Origin: Acidobacteriota bacterium
Lineage (GTDB): Bacteria > Pseudomonadota > Alphaproteobacteria > Caulobacterales > Hyphomonadaceae
Reading direction: 5' to 3'
Length of the DNA: 64,000 nucleotides
Assembly: GCA_016712445.1 (NCBI GenBank)
Contig: JADJRB010000001.1
Span: 248,001-312,000, forward strand
The translations under genes and the position numbers were made by a program. This document shows positions 16,645 through 25,357 of the stretch, piece by piece. How positions within the stretch are numbered: position 1 is the first letter of the stretch; every line of letters begins with the position of its first letter. The notes beneath the pieces were generated by a model that was not told where the DNA came from, ran no database searches, and saw nothing but the letters and a program-made list of their open reading frames with translations.

Positions 16645-18827
16645 GCGCCCTCCCCGAGATCGGCGACGTAGTTGGCAGCGGTCACGGAGAAGGCCCGCCC
16701 GGTGGGCGAGACCTTGCGCACCGTCAGGTCGATGATTGCGGCGTCCGGCGTGGATACCGCGATCAGGCTGGGCACGCCGGCGTCATCCCCGGTCAGCGCG
16801 ACCGGCAGCGCCTCGGCAAACTGCAGCACCCGGCCCGGCAGGCCGGTCGCCGGCAGCATGTCGCTGACCTCGCCCTCCGGCGTGCGGATGACCACGAACA
16901 CCGGCCCCTCCGGCACCGGGCCGGACACCAGCAGGCGCAGGCCGTCCGCCCGCACGAGCCGCACCGAGCGGCCCCAGTCGAACATCGGATGGGCAAGGCC
17001 GATCCGGTCGAACCGGCCGAACAGGTTTGCCGCATCGGTCGTCTGGAACGTGACCTCCATGTTGCGCCGGTTGAGATCGTCCCAGAGGTACTTCGCCTCC
17101 TCGACCGCCTCTGCCGCGTCGGTCAGCCCGAGCGGCTTGACCGTGCGCGGAAACAGCGCGCTTTCCGGCCAGCGCACCTGGCGCTCGGCGAACGTCTCCG
17201 GGTCGCGGTACTCGATCTCGACGCCGTCCGGATCGCCCTGGCGCCGGAAGGCCCACTGGATCTTCAGCGAGTTGGCGATCACCGCGTCGGCGGTTACGAG
17301 GCCGCGCCGCACCGGTTTCGGGCCGTCGACCGCGACGCCGAGGCGGCCGCCCCGCATCACGGGATCGGCGCGCCCGCGCCGGGCCACGGCCTGCAGGGCC
17401 GCCCAGAGCGTCTGGCGCGTGTCGAAGACGCCGTTGAAGCCGGAGCGGCCTTCGAGCCCCTCACGCCACGCGGCAAGTCCTTCCTCATGCACGCCCTCGA
17501 TCGACAGGGCCGCGCGGCCGGAACGCCGCAGCATGATATCGGCCAGCACGTCTGCCGGATTCGCCGAGCGCATCTTCTCGCCCGTTCCCAGCTTAGGGAT
17601 CAGCATCTCCGTAGTGACGAAGATCCGGCTCTGCGCGGTCTGGGACAGCTCCTCGGCGCCGCGCACGGTCAGCGCCAGCAGCGTCACGTCCCCATAGGCA
17701 GGCGCGCCCGGCTCGGTGTCGAGATAGGCCTTGAGGCCCGACCAGACGGTGCGGTCCGTCTCGTTGCGCACGTCGCGCTGGTCGGTGCGCTCGAGGCTGA
17801 CCCGGTAGCGCCCGGCGGGCACATCCAACCGCCAGGTGCGCCGCTGCGGGGTGGCCGTCGCGGCAGTTTCGGTGAAGCCATACGAGAAGGCTGCGCCGGC
17901 GGTCTGGCCATCGTCGCCGATCGGCTGGAACGTGGCGGTCAGGTCGACCGTCATGGGCCGGATCTTGCCTTCCTCGTCGCGCTGCGACAGGCCGCCCGGC
18001 CATTCGAGATCGAATTCGATGCGCCGGGTACGGGTGCCGGCGGGATTGGTCACGAAGGGGCCGACGATCGTCGACCCGCCCGACAGGATCGCCAGGTCGA
18101 ACTCGCCGGTCCCGCTGCCCGACAGCGGGCCCTGCACCGTCACCCGGGACCCCTGCACCTGCGCGACGACATAGTCGCCATTGGCCGGGCTCTTGCGGAC
18201 GACGAGCTGGTCGCCGGTTGCCGCCTGGCCCGCGATCGAGGAATCCTCGAACGTGATCACGCTGCCCGAGAAGCTCGCCCTGGCCCGGCCCTGGAACTTC
18301 ATCCGGGCGCCGAGATCCTGGCTCGCCACGTCGCCGGAGGTGAACACGTTCTCCTCGATCGGGAACACCGCCGGGATCGCGCCCAGCCGGCCGCCATGCG
18401 CCGCAGGCTTGAACGCCTGCCATTCAACGAGGCCCGGCGGCAGGTCGCCCACGGGCGTCTCGCCCAGGCGGACAGCCTCGACCTCCAGCTCGCCGCCGCC
18501 GAGGCACAACAGGAAGGCGCGGATCTCCTGGTTGCCCTCGAACCAGCGGTAGGACTGGGCCGCATAGTCCGGCGTGCGCGTCACCCGGCCGTAGCAGAGG
18601 GGTACGGGGGCGCCCAGCTTCGCCTCGTTCGCCGACAGGCCCACCGAGTAGACGCTGCCCGCCTTGCCCGCTTCGTCCGGCGAGGGCGCCTTCGGCATCA
18701 GCAGGAACGTCGCCGCGATGCTCACGACAATCGCCGCCGCCACGATCGCCCAGGTGATCGGATCGACGCCGCGCGGGGCGAAGGCCAGCACGAGCTCGTC
18801 GGTCGCACCCATCGACCGGTCGAACAC
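16641..18827 (-). CDS. TipJ-family tail tip / host specificity protein (lambda J-like), main frame
   Basis: A 728-residue frame beginning with GTG. A hydrophobic segment (PITWAIVAAAIVVSIAATFL) near residue 30 is typical of lambda J/TipJ N-termini. The following YSVGLSANEAKLGAPVPLCYG motif is the hallmark of TipJ proteins. The central region contains PADVLADIMLRRSGRAALS and a later QWAFRRQGDPDGVEIEYRD fold. The true N-terminus seems to lie in the preceding reading frame (18828-18984), separated by a frameshift at a CG repeat. The tail-tip protein is central to receptor binding and DNA ejection. Confidence 0.85.
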   Translation of the reverse strand: MFDRSMGATDELVLAFAPRGVDPITWAIVAAAIVVSIAATFLLMPKAPSPDEAGKAGSVYSVGLSANEAKLGAPVPLCYGRVTRTPDYAAQSYRWFEGNQEIRAFLLCLGGGELEVEAVRLGETPVGDLPPGLVEWQAFKPAAHGGRLGAIPAVFPIEENVFTSGDVASQDLGARMKFQGRARASFSGSVITFEDSSIAGQAATGDQLVVRKSPANGDYVVAQVQGSRVTVQGPLSGSGTGEFDLAILSGGSTIVGPFVTNPAGTRTRRIEFDLEWPGGLSQRDEEGKIRPMTVDLTATFQPIGDDGQTAGAAFSYGFTETAATATPQRRTWRLDVPAGRYRVSLERTDQRDVRNETDRTVWSGLKAYLDTEPGAPAYGDVTLLALTVRGAEELSQTAQSRIFVTTEMLIPKLGTGEKMRSANPADVLADIMLRRSGRAALSIEGVHEEGLAAWREGLEGRSGFNGVFDTRQTLWAALQAVARRGRADPVMRGGRLGVAVDGPKPVRRGLVTADAVIANSLKIQWAFRRQGDPDGVEIEYRDPETFAERQVRWPESALFPRTVKPLGLTDAAEAVEEAKYLWDDLNRRNMEVTFQTTDAANLFGRFDRIGLAHPMFDWGRSVRLVRADGLRLLVSGPVPEGPVFVVIRTPEGEVSDMLPATGLPGRVLQFAEALPVALTGDDAGVPSLIAVSTPDAAIIDLTVRKVSPTGRAFSVTAANYVADLGEGA

Positions 18828-18984
18828 CTCGTCGCCGGCGCGCGCGGTTCCAGAACGCGGCCGGCGGGCGCGGGAAGCCCTCGGGCCACGCCTCCGCGAG
18901 CCACGCCTCCACGGGGCCGCTATGCTGGACGATGCGCGGCGGCAGGCCCGCCGTCAGGTCATCGACAATCAGGATCCGGCCCAA
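18828..18984 (-). pseudogene. Out-of-frame N-terminal part of TipJ
   Basis: In another frame directly upstream of the TipJ GTG, translation reads LGRILIVDDLTAGLPP, then VEAWLAEAWPEGFPRPPAAFWNRA. This matches the usual TipJ N-terminus before a GDEVFDRS segment, which appears only in the main frame. A CGCGCGCGC tract (18838-18846) lies at the junction: two bases fewer than expected would explain the shift. The likely start is a TTG at 18984, overlapping the end of the NlpC/P60 gene. Could be a mutation, a phase-variable tract or a sequence error. Confidence 0.65.
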
Positions 18985-19358
18985 CGGGCAAACTCCCAGT
19001 CCGCAAGGTTGATCTCCGCCAGCGGCGTCCAGCGGACGCCCCGGCCCTCGGCCGTGTCGAGCAGGCCGCCCGCGATCACGATGCCGGCATGCAGCGCGCG
19101 GCCCATCGAGGGCGAGAACCCGATCGACCCCTCGCCCGGCGCGCAGCGCTGCCATTCGGACCCGTCCAGATGCCGGGCGAATATCGCCGCCCGCGCGCGG
19201 GGACCGGCGGCCGCCTCCATCGGATCCGGCGGCACCGGCCAGCCCATGCGGCGGCAGGCCTCGAGGACGAGGCCCCAGCAATCGAGCGCGTCAGGGTTGC
19301 GACCGACCGGCACGTAGGCGGCGCCCTGCAGGGCGTGGATGACCGCGGCGGTGCTCAT
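18969..19358 (-). CDS. NlpC/P60-type tail peptidase (lambda K-like)
   Basis: A 129-residue tail-associated cysteine peptidase. The nucleophile motif is NPDALDCWGLVLEACRRMGW (DCWG) and the catalytic histidine is in GRALHAGIVIAGG. It is shorter than lambda K but the spacing fits the C40 peptidase core. Position between the DUF1833-like gene and TipJ is the conserved place for a peptidoglycan hydrolase that aids DNA entry. It overlaps its upstream neighbour by four bases. Confidence 0.8.
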   Translation of the reverse strand: MSTAAVIHALQGAAYVPVGRNPDALDCWGLVLEACRRMGWPVPPDPMEAAAGPRARAAIFARHLDGSEWQRCAPGEGSIGFSPSMGRALHAGIVIAGGLLDTAEGRGVRWTPLAEINLADWEFARWAGS

Positions 19359-19852
19359 ATCCGGTCGAGCCCTGGGAAAAGGCCGCGCCGGTAAAAATCG
19401 ACCGGGAACGGAACATTGACGAGATCGCCGAGCGTGGCCGTTGCGGTGACCGTCTGGCCCTGGGCCGCAATCCCGGTAAGTTCGAAACGCAGGCCTGGCC
19501 GGATCGGCGCCTCGCCGGTCGATCCGTACACGTTGTAATCAGCGAAGATCGGCTCCGCCGTTGCGCCGGCGGCGGCCAACTCGCGGGCAAAGCCCGGGCC
19601 GGAATTGAACAGCGAGATCTGCAGCTCGTACCGGCCGGAATCGTCGAGTGCCGGCAGCTTCACCTCGAAGCCGTGCGGCAGCGCCTCGACCCGCTCGCCC
19701 CGCACCTCGCAGAAGAAGGCGGTGCGCTGCGTCGTGATATGGTGCGTCCGCGTGAAGGCGGAATGCACGAGGCTCAGCACCTCGCGCGGGATGTCATCCG
19801 GCGGCGCGGTCGTCCAGATGCGTTTCTGGCGCGCGGAGGGCTCGCTGGTCAT
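19355..19852 (-). CDS. Phage tail protein, DUF1833-like
   Basis: A 165-residue beta-rich protein: an REVLSLVHSAF segment, HITTQRTAFFCEVRGE, then LQISLFNSGPGFARELA and a terminal VDFYRRGLFPG. Directly downstream of the tape measure and before the NlpC/P60 gene, where DUF1833 proteins occur in TipJ-type siphophages. The family assignment relies mainly on position and overall pattern. Overlapping ATGA with the tape-measure stop. Confidence 0.6.
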   Translation of the reverse strand: MTSEPSARQKRIWTTAPPDDIPREVLSLVHSAFTRTHHITTQRTAFFCEVRGERVEALPHGFEVKLPALDDSGRYELQISLFNSGPGFARELAAAGATAEPIFADYNVYGSTGEAPIRPGLRFELTGIAAQGQTVTATATLGDLVNVPFPVDFYRRGLFPGLDRI

Positions 19853-22845
19853 CCGGCGCCGTAGGCCGGGTTGACGCCGTACCGGCCTTCCATTGCCATG
19901 CCGATCCGGCCGCCGCCGCGGGCGATATCGGCTGCAACCGCTTCGATGAGGATCTCGACCTCGCCGGCCGAGTTGCGCACCTCGCGCGCCAGCGTGCCCG
20001 GCGCATTGTTGTTGACCGTGACGCGGGCGCCCGCGACCGAGACCTGCGGCCGCGCCAGCGGAATCGCCCGGCCGGCGTTGATCGCCTCGAGCAGCTGCCG
20101 GTTGGCGCGCGTCGCATCGGCATTGACGATGAACTCGCCATTCGAGGCGCGGATCGGGATGCTGTCACTTCGCGGCCCTCCCGGGCCGGTCACATAGCCG
20201 CCCTGGGCGAAGCCTTTGCCCGCGCCGGTGATCGCCGCGATGATCGAGGCACCCTGCGCCGCGATGACGGCGGCCGAAGCGATCTTCTGTTCGAGCGTGA
20301 TCTTGGTCGGATCGCCGAACACCTGGGCCGTTGCCTGCGATATCTTGATGGCCGAATCCGCAATCGCGAAAGCCTTGCTGATCGCCAGAGCTACGCGGGC
20401 GGCTTTCGACTGCTCGCCGCCGAGCTGCTTGAACAGCTCGCCGACATTCGCGAACAGGCCTTCATAGGCGTTCAGTTGCGCCGAGGCGGCGCTGCGCCGC
20501 GCATCGAGGATGGCCGCGTTGGTCGAGTCCTCGAGCTGCTTGCGCTCCGCCTGGAACTCCTCCTCGACGATGAGCCCGGCCGCGAGCCCGTCCTTCAGCG
20601 CCGCCAGCTTCGCCTCCTCGGCGCGCCGGATTCGGGCGATCTCGGTCTCGAGCGCGTTCTCGGGGTCGCCGAGTGTAAGCAGCTCGTCGCGTGCGAGACG
20701 CCGGCGTTCGCCGTATTCCTCCTCGAGGGCGGCCAGCGCTTCCTGTTTGAGCGTTTGGTCTTCGATCTCGCGGTTGATGCGTTCGCGCTCGAGTTGGTAG
20801 TCGCGCTCGGCGATCTGCTGAATGCGGCCGAACATCTGGTCGCGGGCGTCAATGACATCCCGGACGTAGGCCTTCTCGCCTTCGAGCTGCTCCTTCTTCG
20901 CGCGCTCGCGCTCGCTTTCGCGGTTGAGCCCCTCGGTGAAGGCCTTGAATTCTTCGACCTCGAGCTCCTCCACCGCCTGGGCATAGAGGTCGAGCGCCTG
21001 CTTGCGCTGCGCTGCCCGGTCAGCTTCGGACTTGGCGACCAGCTCGATCGCCGCGAGGCGCTCGTCGCGCAGCGCGGCGAGCTGCTCGCGCTCGGTCGTG
21101 AAGGTGGCCGTGTAGGCGCTGGCCAGCTGGTCGAGCACCTGCTCTGCCGCCTTCACTTTCGTGTTGTCGACAGTGACCTCAGCTTCGCTGTCAGCGACTT
21201 CTGCCCCGATCGCCACAAGTCGCTCGCGTAGAAGGCTTGCCGCTCCCCTGACATCGCCTGCCAAAACCTTCTCGAGGATGTCGCGACCACCGCCTGCACC
21301 TACTAGACGAAAACTCAGCTGGATCTGCTGGCCGTTCAGCTTCGAAAGACGCTCGCGCGCGATGTCGAGCTCATCATTGAGACGGCGAGCGGTGCGCGAC
21401 AGCGAGCCGTCGGAACTGGCGCCGCCGCTGGGCGTGAGGGCGGCGGCACGGTTGCGGCGTTCCTCGACAGCCCGAAGCTCCGCCTCAAGCTGTTGAACAA
21501 CCTCAATCTGTTCTGCGACTTCCGAATTGACCGTCGACATGTCGGCGACAAACTTCGCGATAGTCGCGTCGTTCATTGCTTCCGCAAGATCGCGCATCGC
21601 GGTCGCGAGGATACCTACCTCTTCGCCGGCAGCCTTCGCGCCATCCGCCATCGGCTTGAAATCCGCGCGGCTCACGTACGCCTGGAGTATATCGAGGGCG
21701 CCTGCTGCACCTTCGGCCGACTTCTGGGAACGCTCGATAGCGGCGTCAGCCGCAACGACCTGTTGCGCAAGCAGTACGTATGCACCCGCGATCACGCCGA
21801 TGAGGAGCGGAATCGGCCCACCGAAAACGCCTGCAGTGATGCCGAACAGACGCATCGCGGCAGTGGCGGCAGTCGCGCCTTTTGTGATTGACGCAAATCC
21901 GGAGACGGTGGCGAGGAGCGCCTGTCCTGCGAGCGCGCCACCAAGCACCGCTGCGGCCACGACGGCCGCATTGGCGAAAGTGTCGAGATTGTCGGCTGCA
22001 CCTTCGATAAATCGCGACAAAGCCTGCACGGAATTCTGCACACCTTCGTTCGATCCGACGAACTCGATCAGCTTGTTCTGCAGGCGGATGAACGCCTCGG
22101 TCACGCCGGTCGTCATGCCGTCGAACTCGGTGCGCAGCTTGCCCGTCTGCGACAGCAGTCCGGAGAACAGCTCGTTGCCCGAGATGTCGCCGGCCGCGAT
22201 CAGCTGGCGCAGCTTTGCGACCGAACCGCCCGCCTTGTCGATGCCCTCCGCAAAGGCCTGCGCCAGGCGCGGCGTGCCCTCGACGATCGAGTTGAACTCG
22301 CCGAGCTGGACGCGCGGGCTCGCGATGGCCTGGGAGAGCTGCGTGATCGCGCCCGACACAGCCGCCGCGCCGTTGTTGGCGATCTGCGCGCCCTTCGAGA
22401 CGCTCTCGACGAATTGCAGGACATCCTTCCGGCTCTTGCCGAGATCCTTTGCCGACCGGGCAGCGGCGCCCGTCAGGTTGCCGAGCGAGGCGAGCGGCAC
22501 CGCCGCCTCTCCGGCGATGACGTTGAGGTCAGCGGCCGAGGCCTTCGCATCGCCCAGCACCGCCGAGTATTGCTTCAGCGTGTTGACCGTGTTGCGCCAT
22601 TGCTCCTCGTACTGAAGGATCTCCCGGCCGGCGACTGCGACCGCGATGCCGACCACGGCCCGGCGCACGTCGCGCGCCATCGCATCGGTCGAGGCGGCGA
22701 TCTTCTTGTTCGCATCGGAGAACGCGCGCTCCGCCTTGCGGGCGGCGTTCTCCGTGCGGTTGGCATAGGTGACCATCGCGCGCTCGAAGCGCGAGATGTC
22801 GGCCGCAAAGATCGTGCGGATGCGCTCGAGATCCTCGTCGCCCAT
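19849..22845 (-). CDS. Tape measure protein
   Basis: A 998-residue protein starting MGDEDLERIRTIFAADISRF. The N-terminal 250 residues match the lambda-H-type tape measure domain (AGREILQYEEQWRNTVNTLK, NNGAAAVSGAITQLSQA, GEFNSIVEGTPRLAQAFAEG). Then come hydrophobic segments around residues 285-365 (VVAAAVLGGALAGQALLATV and IPLLIGVIAGAYVLLAQQ) and a long charged coiled coil to about residue 900. Using roughly 0.15 nm per residue, the tail would be near 150 nm (inference). It begins three bases after the GT frameshift product ends. Confidence 0.92.
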   Translation of the reverse strand: MGDEDLERIRTIFAADISRFERAMVTYANRTENAARKAERAFSDANKKIAASTDAMARDVRRAVVGIAVAVAGREILQYEEQWRNTVNTLKQYSAVLGDAKASAADLNVIAGEAAVPLASLGNLTGAAARSAKDLGKSRKDVLQFVESVSKGAQIANNGAAAVSGAITQLSQAIASPRVQLGEFNSIVEGTPRLAQAFAEGIDKAGGSVAKLRQLIAAGDISGNELFSGLLSQTGKLRTEFDGMTTGVTEAFIRLQNKLIEFVGSNEGVQNSVQALSRFIEGAADNLDTFANAAVVAAAVLGGALAGQALLATVSGFASITKGATAATAAMRLFGITAGVFGGPIPLLIGVIAGAYVLLAQQVVAADAAIERSQKSAEGAAGALDILQAYVSRADFKPMADGAKAAGEEVGILATAMRDLAEAMNDATIAKFVADMSTVNSEVAEQIEVVQQLEAELRAVEERRNRAAALTPSGGASSDGSLSRTARRLNDELDIARERLSKLNGQQIQLSFRLVGAGGGRDILEKVLAGDVRGAASLLRERLVAIGAEVADSEAEVTVDNTKVKAAEQVLDQLASAYTATFTTEREQLAALRDERLAAIELVAKSEADRAAQRKQALDLYAQAVEELEVEEFKAFTEGLNRESERERAKKEQLEGEKAYVRDVIDARDQMFGRIQQIAERDYQLERERINREIEDQTLKQEALAALEEEYGERRRLARDELLTLGDPENALETEIARIRRAEEAKLAALKDGLAAGLIVEEEFQAERKQLEDSTNAAILDARRSAASAQLNAYEGLFANVGELFKQLGGEQSKAARVALAISKAFAIADSAIKISQATAQVFGDPTKITLEQKIASAAVIAAQGASIIAAITGAGKGFAQGGYVTGPGGPRSDSIPIRASNGEFIVNADATRANRQLLEAINAGRAIPLARPQVSVAGARVTVNNNAPGTLAREVRNSAGEVEILIEAVAADIARGGGRIGMAMEGRYGVNPAYGAG

Positions 22846-22848
22846 GTC

Positions 22849-23112
22849 TTACAATCCGTGCAGGTCCAGAAGGGCGGCGGCCTCGTCTTGCGAGAAGCCG
22901 CCGAGCGAAGCGCCGCCCGCCTTGCCGCCTTCCGGCGGCCGGTGCGCGGCAGCGTGCCCGATCAGGGCGCAGTCGTACTCCCAGAGGGAGAGGGCTTTGA
23001 CCGTCTGCGGCGGCCACCCGAGGGCGGCGCCGTTTCCGAAGTATTCGGCCCAGTTGAAGAAGCCGCCGGGGAGTGTCCGCCAGACTGGCCGTCCTCCCCC
23101 GTCACCTTTCCC
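22849..23112 (-). CDS. Tail assembly chaperone GT extension (T part), read by -1 frameshift
   Basis: The -1 frame after the slippery site is open to a TAA at 22849-22851 and encodes a conserved-looking domain: GGFFNWAEYFGNGAALGWPP, QTVKALSLWEYDCALIGHAA, ending EAAALLDLHGL. This frame has no good start of its own, ends three bases before the tape-measure ATG, and sits exactly -1 to the upstream gene. It is the equivalent of lambda T, made only as a fusion to the upstream G-like protein. Confidence 0.87.
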   Translation of the reverse strand, partial: GKGDGGGRPVWRTLPGGFFNWAEYFGNGAALGWPPQTVKALSLWEYDCALIGHAAAHRPPEGGKAGGASLGGFSQDEAAALLDLHGL

Positions 23113-23450
23113 AGGGCGTCGAAGTCCACCTCGTCAGGGCTCGCGCGCCGCAGCGCGTGCGACATCACACCGGAGGCGACGACCCGCAGCTCGACAAGGC
23201 TCTCACCTTCCAGCCAGCCGGAAACGGTTGCCTCGGCCTCAGCTTCGGTCATCCCGCCGCCGGTCAGTCCGAGCCGCAATATCGCCTGCAGCTGCGGGAT
23301 CTTTCCGTCGCCGCCGCTCACGGTCCAGAACAGCCGCTCGAGCGGCGTATCGGTCTCGGCCTCGAGGCGCTGCAGCTCGCCGAGCCGCAGCGCCAGGACA
23401 TGCCGCTGCCCGCCGACCTGGACGGGCAGCAGCGGATTGTGCGGCTTCAT
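22962..23450 (-). CDS. Tail assembly chaperone G-like protein
   Basis: A 162-residue lambda-G-type chaperone. The N-terminus MKPHNPLLPVQVGGQRHVLA resembles GTA-gp10/Phage_TAC proteins, with a VTGED C-terminal region. If no frameshift occurs, translation continues past the slippery site into a Ser/Pro/Arg-rich tail and ends at 22962. It shares its start codon with the tail-tube stop (TGATG). Confidence 0.8.
   Translation of the reverse strand: MKPHNPLLPVQVGGQRHVLALRLGELQRLEAETDTPLERLFWTVSGGDGKIPQLQAILRLGLTGGGMTEAEAEATVSGWLEGESLVELRVVASGVMSHALRRASPDEVDFDALGKVTGEDGQSGGHSPAASSTGPNTSETAPPSGGRRRRSKPSPSGSTTAP
23106..23112 (-). promoter_or_regulatory. Programmed -1 frameshift slippery heptamer GGGAAAG
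   Basis: On the minus strand the G gene reads CTG GGA AAG, so G-GGA-AAG fits the X-XXY-YYZ pattern, identical to the lambda G/GT slippery sequence. The -1 frame is open on both sides and leads into the T domain. Confidence 0.87.
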
Positions 23451-23938
23451 CAGGCGGCGTCAGCCAGCGTCGTCATGCCGACAAACTCGAGCGTCGCGTT
23501 GAGCGCGGCCGGGGCGTCGGTGGGCATGTCGATCGAGTTGAGGATGAAATGCGCCGGGCCGATCTCGGTGCCGATCAGGTCGCCCTGGGCGCCGCCGTTG
23601 ATGGCGTCATAGTGCTCGAGCTTGACGAGCACCGGCTCGACGGATTCGTGCATCGCCCGCAGTTCTTCATACGCGGCCCAGCCACGATAGAAGCCCGAGC
23701 CCGACAGGCTCATGCCGGTCGAAGTCACGTCCTTGATCTCGACCGGGGTGGCGCCCGGCGTGTCGCAGCCGCGCGAGATCGCAGTCGTGTTGATGTTCTT
23801 CGTGAACGAGAGCTGCTTGCTCTCCGAGAAGATGCAGGTCTTCGTCCAGGTGACGGTGCCTTCAACGTCTTCGCCGAAGTAAAGCACGAAGTGGCGGCCA
23901 CGCTCCGTGTTGGCGTGGGTATAGGCGGTCTCGGGCAT
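23450..23938 (-). CDS. Major tail tube protein
   Basis: A 162-residue tail tube protein. Typical features are the mixed beta pattern with HANTERGRHFVLYFGEDVEG near the N-terminus, an ISRGCDTPGATPVEIKDVT middle and LNATLEFVGMTTLADAA at the C-terminus. It lies between the tail completion gene and the G/GT chaperones, its conserved position in siphophages. The start is the ATG at 23938 with AAAGGAT upstream. Confidence 0.83.
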   Translation of the reverse strand: MPETAYTHANTERGRHFVLYFGEDVEGTVTWTKTCIFSESKQLSFTKNINTTAISRGCDTPGATPVEIKDVTSTGMSLSGSGFYRGWAAYEELRAMHESVEPVLVKLEHYDAINGGAQGDLIGTEIGPAHFILNSIDMPTDAPAALNATLEFVGMTTLADAA

Positions 23939-23965
23939 GCGAGAATCCTTTCAGGGGTCGGAAGG

Positions 23966-24394
23966 TTACGGGGCGTGGGCGGTGACGTGCAGGAGCACGT
24001 CGAGGCGGCTGCGATCGATGCCGGGATCAGGATCCCCGATCGAGCGCAGGCGCTGGGGACGGATGAAGTTGACGGTGTGCCCGGGCACTTCGAGGCCGCG
24101 GTTGAGCGTCAGCCAGCAAGCCCGGCCGATCGCCCGGCAACGGCTGCGGCTTTCGCCCTGGTCCCAGACGTCAATCTCCACCCGAAGGCGGTCGGGCGAG
24201 CAATCCTCGCCGGGTTCGATTTCGTGGCCGGCAAGGATCACCGCCGGATAGCCCTTGACCGCGCGGCCCGCCGCCGAGCGCGCGGGCGGTGCGTCGAGGA
24301 TCTGTACGGGCCGGCCGCCGAAGGCAGCGATCACGTCAGCCGAGGCGGTAAGCGCCGCAACGATCGCGGCGACGACGCTGTCCTCATCGGTCAT
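23966..24394 (-). CDS. Tail completion / tail terminator protein (DUF3168-like)
   Basis: A 142-residue protein starting MTDEDSVVAAIVAALTASAD. The pattern RAVKGYPAVILAGHEIEPG, then DRLRVEIDVWDQGESRSRCR and the C-terminal RSRLDVLLHVTAHAP matches DUF3168-type tail terminators. The ATG overlaps the preceding stop (ATGA). Its place between the HK97 gp10-like gene and the tail tube supports the call. Confidence 0.78.
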   Translation of the reverse strand: MTDEDSVVAAIVAALTASADVIAAFGGRPVQILDAPPARSAAGRAVKGYPAVILAGHEIEPGEDCSPDRLRVEIDVWDQGESRSRCRAIGRACWLTLNRGLEVPGHTVNFIRPQRLRSIGDPDPGIDRSRLDVLLHVTAHAP

Positions 24395-24822
24395 TTCTGT
24401 GCCACCAGCTTGCGTGCCGCGCGCTTGACCGAGGAGCGCAGTCGCGAGCGATAGCTGCGGGCGTTGATCCGGTAGGTCGGGAAATAGGTCGGGATCGCGC
24501 CGGCGCCCGGGTGTTTCATCACTGTGCCCTTGCGCGGCCCGCGCCGGTAGATCCGGTCGCCGGCGGCCGTGCCGAATTCGCGCCAGCGCGCCCAGAATGC
24601 CTCGTTGTCGCCGACCTGCACGGTCCACACCGTCTCGAAGGTGCCAGTCACGGGATAGGCCTTGACCGTGCCCTGCAGTTTCGGATCGTCCGCATACGCA
24701 CGCTCCAGCTGCTCGGCGAAGTGCTTGGCATTGCGGGAGGCCGCCTTCTCGACCTCCTGCTTCAGGAGGTCGGGCAGGCGCCGCATTTTCTGGGCATGGC
24801 GGCGCAGCGCCGCATTATTCAT
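24391..24822 (-). CDS. HK97 gp10-like head-tail joining protein
   Basis: A 143-residue basic protein. It has a helical N-terminus (LLKQEVEKAASRNAKHFAEQ), a middle segment WARWREFGTAAGDRIYRRGP (the W-x-FG-T motif of the HK97 gp10 family) and a basic C-terminus. A GTG at 24831 could start three codons earlier; the ATG at 24822 is chosen. It overlaps the head-tail adaptor stop. Confidence 0.75.
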   Translation of the reverse strand: MNNAALRRHAQKMRRLPDLLKQEVEKAASRNAKHFAEQLERAYADDPKLQGTVKAYPVTGTFETVWTVQVGDNEAFWARWREFGTAAGDRIYRRGPRKGTVMKHPGAGAIPTYFPTYRINARSYRSRLRSSVKRAARKLVAQK

Positions 24823-25168
24823 CGTCAGCACGGGTCGCGCCTTTCACGGCCGTAAAGGTCAGCCAGCGGCCGAGCTCGTCGATCACCGGCTCGCCGGTGA
24901 GGTCGAATTCGGCCCAGAGCGGCGCCGTGAGGTTCAGCTGCTTCAGCCGGGCGTCCGCGCCCCAGGTCCGGGTCTCGGCATCGGCGCGCATGGTGATCTC
25001 CGCGATCACCCGGCCCTCGGCGCGCTCGCGCACAGCCTCCTCGCCCTTCAGGTACCGGATCTCGCAGCGGCGCGAGGCGCCGGCCATCCAGGCGCCGCGG
25101 CCACGTCCTGCCGGCGTGTCACGCTTCAGGATCTGCACGCGGTGGCGCAGGCGCCCGGCCCAGCTCAT
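24815..25168 (-). CDS. Head-tail adaptor (SPP1 gp16 / phage_H_T_join family)
   Basis: A 117-residue protein beginning MSWAGRLRHRVQILKRDTPA, matching the N-terminal strand of phage_H_T_join adaptors, followed by GAWMAGASRRCEIRYLKGEE and a final DELGRWLTFTAVKGATR. These proteins close the connector between portal and tail. Start overlaps the upstream stop (ATGA). Confidence 0.8.
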   Translation of the reverse strand: MSWAGRLRHRVQILKRDTPAGRGRGAWMAGASRRCEIRYLKGEEAVRERAEGRVIAEITMRADAETRTWGADARLKQLNLTAPLWAEFDLTGEPVIDELGRWLTFTAVKGATRADDE

Positions 25169-25350
25169 TGCGGATCTCCGGCCGTTTCAGGTGTGACGCG
25201 CGAGGCCTCGCCTTTCGCCTCGAGCTGGTCGAAATGGGCGCGCTTCATCGGCCCTTCCCAGTCTGCCGGATAATCGCGGTGCCAGGTGCCGTCCGGCGAT
25301 CGATAGGTGCAGGCGCGCAGCGTCCGTGCCCGGACAATCCGGTCTGACAT
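25165..25350 (-). CDS. Small hypothetical protein of the head-tail module
   Basis: A 61-residue basic protein, MSDRIVRARTLRACTYRSPD, with a DYPADWEGPMKRAHFDQLEA centre. No motif is recognised. It is placed between the connector and the adaptor with overlapping start and stop codons, so it is translated with the module. Function unknown. Confidence 0.7.
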   Translation of the reverse strand: MSDRIVRARTLRACTYRSPDGTWHRDYPADWEGPMKRAHFDQLEAKGEASRVTPETAGDPQ

Positions 25351-25357
25351 GGCCGCC

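Noticed and set aside
16473..19394. Very long plus-strand open frame (about 970 codons) across TipJ and its neighbours
   Set aside because: Arg/His/Gly-rich translation with no family motif, antisense to clear tail genes; a GC-rich third-position artefact.
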